A stretch of DNA of 33,821 bases from Methanomassiliicoccaceae archaeon (lineage in GTDB: Archaea; Thermoplasmatota; Thermoplasmata; Methanomassiliicoccales; Methanomethylophilaceae). Numbering within the stretch: the first letter of the stretch is position 1; each line of letters starts with the position of its first letter. The position numbers and the translations under genes are program-made. The notes beneath the pieces are model-generated. The model was not told the origin of the DNA. It saw only the letters and a list, made by a program, of their open reading frames with translations, and did not search any database. The stretch lies in the NCBI GenBank assembly GCA_016282555.1, contig JAEEKU010000154.1:1-33821 (forward strand), written 5' to 3'. Shown piece after piece: positions 32,057 through 33,821 of this stretch.

Positions 32057-33821
32057 ATGGGAACGGAAAGTTTCAGAATCCTCGGGATCGACCCGTTCAA
32101 AACCTGCTCCCCGTCCGAAGCCGACGCTATCGTCGAAGAAGCGAGGAAAAAAGCGGAGATCAGGAAAACCAAGGGCCAGTCCCTTCTCGAAAAACAGAAC
32201 GCTCAGAAAGATCTCGACGCCCTCCCCGGATGCCGCAGAGACGTTCTGGATCCGGCCGTGGCGGCAAGAGCCAGGGAAGAGGTGCTTTCGATCATAACCA
32301 GGGATCTGGACAGACATCTCTTCCACCGTATCGACGGTTCGGCTGTGTTCTTCGAAAAGAACATCGATGACATTCTGGAACCGGCTCTGAAGAAGAACTG
32401 GAACGTTGACAGGGACGCGGTTTCCTTCATAAAAGGAGCGAAGATGGTCAGCGAGAAGGATTTCAAAGATCTTCCGTCCGATACCGCGTTCAGCATCCTG
32501 AACTCCCTGGGAACCGACGACATAGTCGCCTGGACGAACTCCGCCATAGACGCGCTGTATTCCGGGGACAGCGGTTCGGTTCCGCAGAAAGTCTCTCCCG
32601 ACACGTCGTATCCCACCTTCAAATCGGCGATCAACGCCGTCGCGGCCAGAGCCCAGAAGGTCCAGACGAATTCGCATTTCAAAGACGCCGCCAAGAAATA
32701 TTATCCCCTTCTGAAGAAGCTCATCCCGATGTTCGCGAACGAATCCTCGTACAAAAAGTTCAGAACGGCCGCGATCATGTACTCCGTGGAATCGGAGCTC
32801 CAGTCGGGAACGTCGTCGCTGGATTACCGCACTATCGCTTCCCTGATCAACTCCAGAATCGCCGGGAAGGGAGTGAATACGGACGAGGCTCTCCGCGAAC
32901 TGGAGAGGTTCTGCCTTTCGAAGGGAATTCTCGCCGACTTCTCCAAAGTTTCCAGAGAATACGCCGCCTGCGGATTCTGCGGATGCAGGTTCCGGATAGA
33001 CAAAGATACCAATTTCTGCCCCTACTGCAACAAGCCGATGGCCGTGAAGTGCCCCAGGTGCGGAGTGAGGAACAATTCCTCCAACATCCACTGCAAAGGA
33101 TGCGGACTCGACTTCTCGTTCCTGTCGGACATTCCTTCTCTTGAGAAGGGTCTCAGGGAGGATATCAGAAAAGGAAATATGGGATCCGTGAAGGCGGTTC
33201 TCCCGAGATTCGAGGGATACGAGGATTTCGCGGACAAATCTCTTCTCAAAGAGGCGGAAGACTTCGTGAAAGAGACCGGGGATCTGATGAGGGATCTTCG
33301 CTCGATGGAGTCTTCGGGAAAATACTGCTCCGCCCTGAAAAGATGCGAGGACTATCTCCGCATATACCCCGGACTCGATGAATTCAAGGAGATGAGAGAC
33401 CGGTATGCCGGCATAATCGCGGACGTCGACCGGAAATTCAGGGAGATCCCGGCGGGATCTGAAAGCAAGTACGTGGAGCTCGTGGCCCTGTGCTCGGATC
33501 ATCCCGGGCTGATCGGGTATTTCAACAGCCACCGCCCCGCTCCGCCCGCGAACGTAAGCGTTTCCCGCAGCGGGGACGGAAACATTCTGATTTCGATGGG
33601 AGCGCCTCCCCCCGCGGATACCACTTACCTCATAATCCGCAAAGCGGGATCCTCTCCTCTGAGCGAGAAGGACGGAGATCAGGTTGCCGAAACCAGAGAC
33701 GCGGAGTATACCGACCGCGGAATGTCTTTTGGAACGGAATACCGTTACGCGGTATACTCCAGACGCTGGGGCGTGACTTCCGCGTCCGCCGCGCTGTCCG
33801 GGCCGATCACGGTTTTCGCCG
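32057..33821 (+). CDS. Large helical/zinc-ribbon/Fn3-like protein (runs off the window)
   Basis: 588 codons are visible and the frame is open to the edge. The N-terminus (FRILGIDPFKTCSPSEADAIVEEARKKAEIRK) is a helical hairpin faintly like a J domain but without HPD. A long helical region (about 60-300) is followed by two zinc ribbons (C305/C308 ... C321/C324 and C332/C335 ... C346/C349), another helical TPR-like stretch (about 360-495), and from about residue 495 a beta-rich segment (PPANVSVSRSGDGNILISM ... TYLIIRKAG ... TEYRYAVYS) typical of a fibronectin type III repeat. The AGGTGA site overlaps the stop of the Hsp70-vWA gene, 5 nt before the ATG. It is probably the adaptor or effector of this operon. 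Its C-terminus and further domains are not visible. Confidence 0.85.
   Translation, partial: MGTESFRILGIDPFKTCSPSEADAIVEEARKKAEIRKTKGQSLLEKQNAQKDLDALPGCRRDVLDPAVAARAREEVLSIITRDLDRHLFHRIDGSAVFFEKNIDDILEPALKKNWNVDRDAVSFIKGAKMVSEKDFKDLPSDTAFSILNSLGTDDIVAWTNSAIDALYSGDSGSVPQKVSPDTSYPTFKSAINAVAARAQKVQTNSHFKDAAKKYYPLLKKLIPMFANESSYKKFRTAAIMYSVESELQSGTSSLDYRTIASLINSRIAGKGVNTDEALRELERFCLSKGILADFSKVSREYAACGFCGCRFRIDKDTNFCPYCNKPMAVKCPRCGVRNNSSNIHCKGCGLDFSFLSDIPSLEKGLREDIRKGNMGSVKAVLPRFEGYEDFADKSLLKEAEDFVKETGDLMRDLRSMESSGKYCSALKRCEDYLRIYPGLDEFKEMRDRYAGIIADVDRKFREIPAGSESKYVELVALCSDHPGLIGYFNSHRPAPPANVSVSRSGDGNILISMGAPPPADTTYLIIRKAGSSPLSEKDGDQVAETRDAEYTDRGMSFGTEYRYAVYSRRWGVTSASAALSGPITVFA

Noticed and set aside
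32057..32160. J domain at the N-terminus of the last gene
   Set aside because: The helical hairpin is suggestive next to an Hsp70 gene, but the diagnostic HPD motif is missing, so it is mentioned only as a resemblance.

Overview
The window is archaeal and most likely comes from a Methanomassiliicoccales-type methanogen (Thermoplasmata; Methanomethylophilaceae-like). The support is: a group II chaperonin (thermosome), archaeal ribosomal protein S15, Kae1, an archaeal RecJ-like DHH phosphoesterase, TATA boxes about 25 nt before many start codons (leaderless transcripts), three tRNA genes with encoded CCA, and stop-codon usage. Of 26 genes whose stop is visible, 21 end in TGA, 5 in TAA and none in TAG, as expected of an organism that decodes TAG as pyrrolysine. 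The lineage is inferred, not proven.

Layout. 1-1507: 5' part of hypE (-), tRNA-Arg(TCG) (+), a PEBP/YbhB-like gene and apt (-). 1578-6254: a tight five-gene minus-strand operon encoding, in transcription order, a TPR-like/zinc protein, a zinc-ribbon protein, a small four-helix membrane protein, a coiled-coil protein and an SPFH (band 7) protein with zinc ribbons. This resembles the composition of bacterial YdjI/PspA-type membrane-stress operons. 6255-9159: a promoter region with palindromes, glutamine synthetase type III, and a flavin-binding (PNPOx/Nim-like) protein. 9195-14626: protein-folding island (thermosome, then grpE-dnaK-dnaJ) with two interleaved palindromes before the thermosome TATA box. 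14681-18324: a double-zinc-ribbon protein, tRNA-Ser(CGA) and proA-proB. 18346-19982: small membrane protein and an AGCS amino acid symporter (-). 20191-23155: tRNA-Val(GAC), kae1, recJ-like and rps15.

23308-33821 is the unusual part. It encodes a membrane-anchored zinc-ribbon P-loop GTPase, a lid-less second DnaK interrupted by an in-frame TAA, a soluble zinc-ribbon GTPase, a GAP1-like protein interrupted by an in-frame TAG inside its conserved N-terminal domain (candidate pyrrolysine codon), an Hsp70-vWA fusion, and a large zinc-ribbon/Fn3-like protein running off the window. The last four genes are packed head-to-tail (8-nt overlap, then 4-nt gaps). They look like an archaeal version of the GTPase-GAP1 NTP-dependent conflict/signalling systems described from bacterial comparative genomics.

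Zinc ribbons recur in seven otherwise different proteins in the window (SPFH operon, the 327-aa protein, GTPase/Hsp70 locus), suggesting a common adaptor theme. Housekeeping genes are ordinary, and the accessory loci at 1.6-6.3 kb and 23.3-33.8 kb deserve attention.
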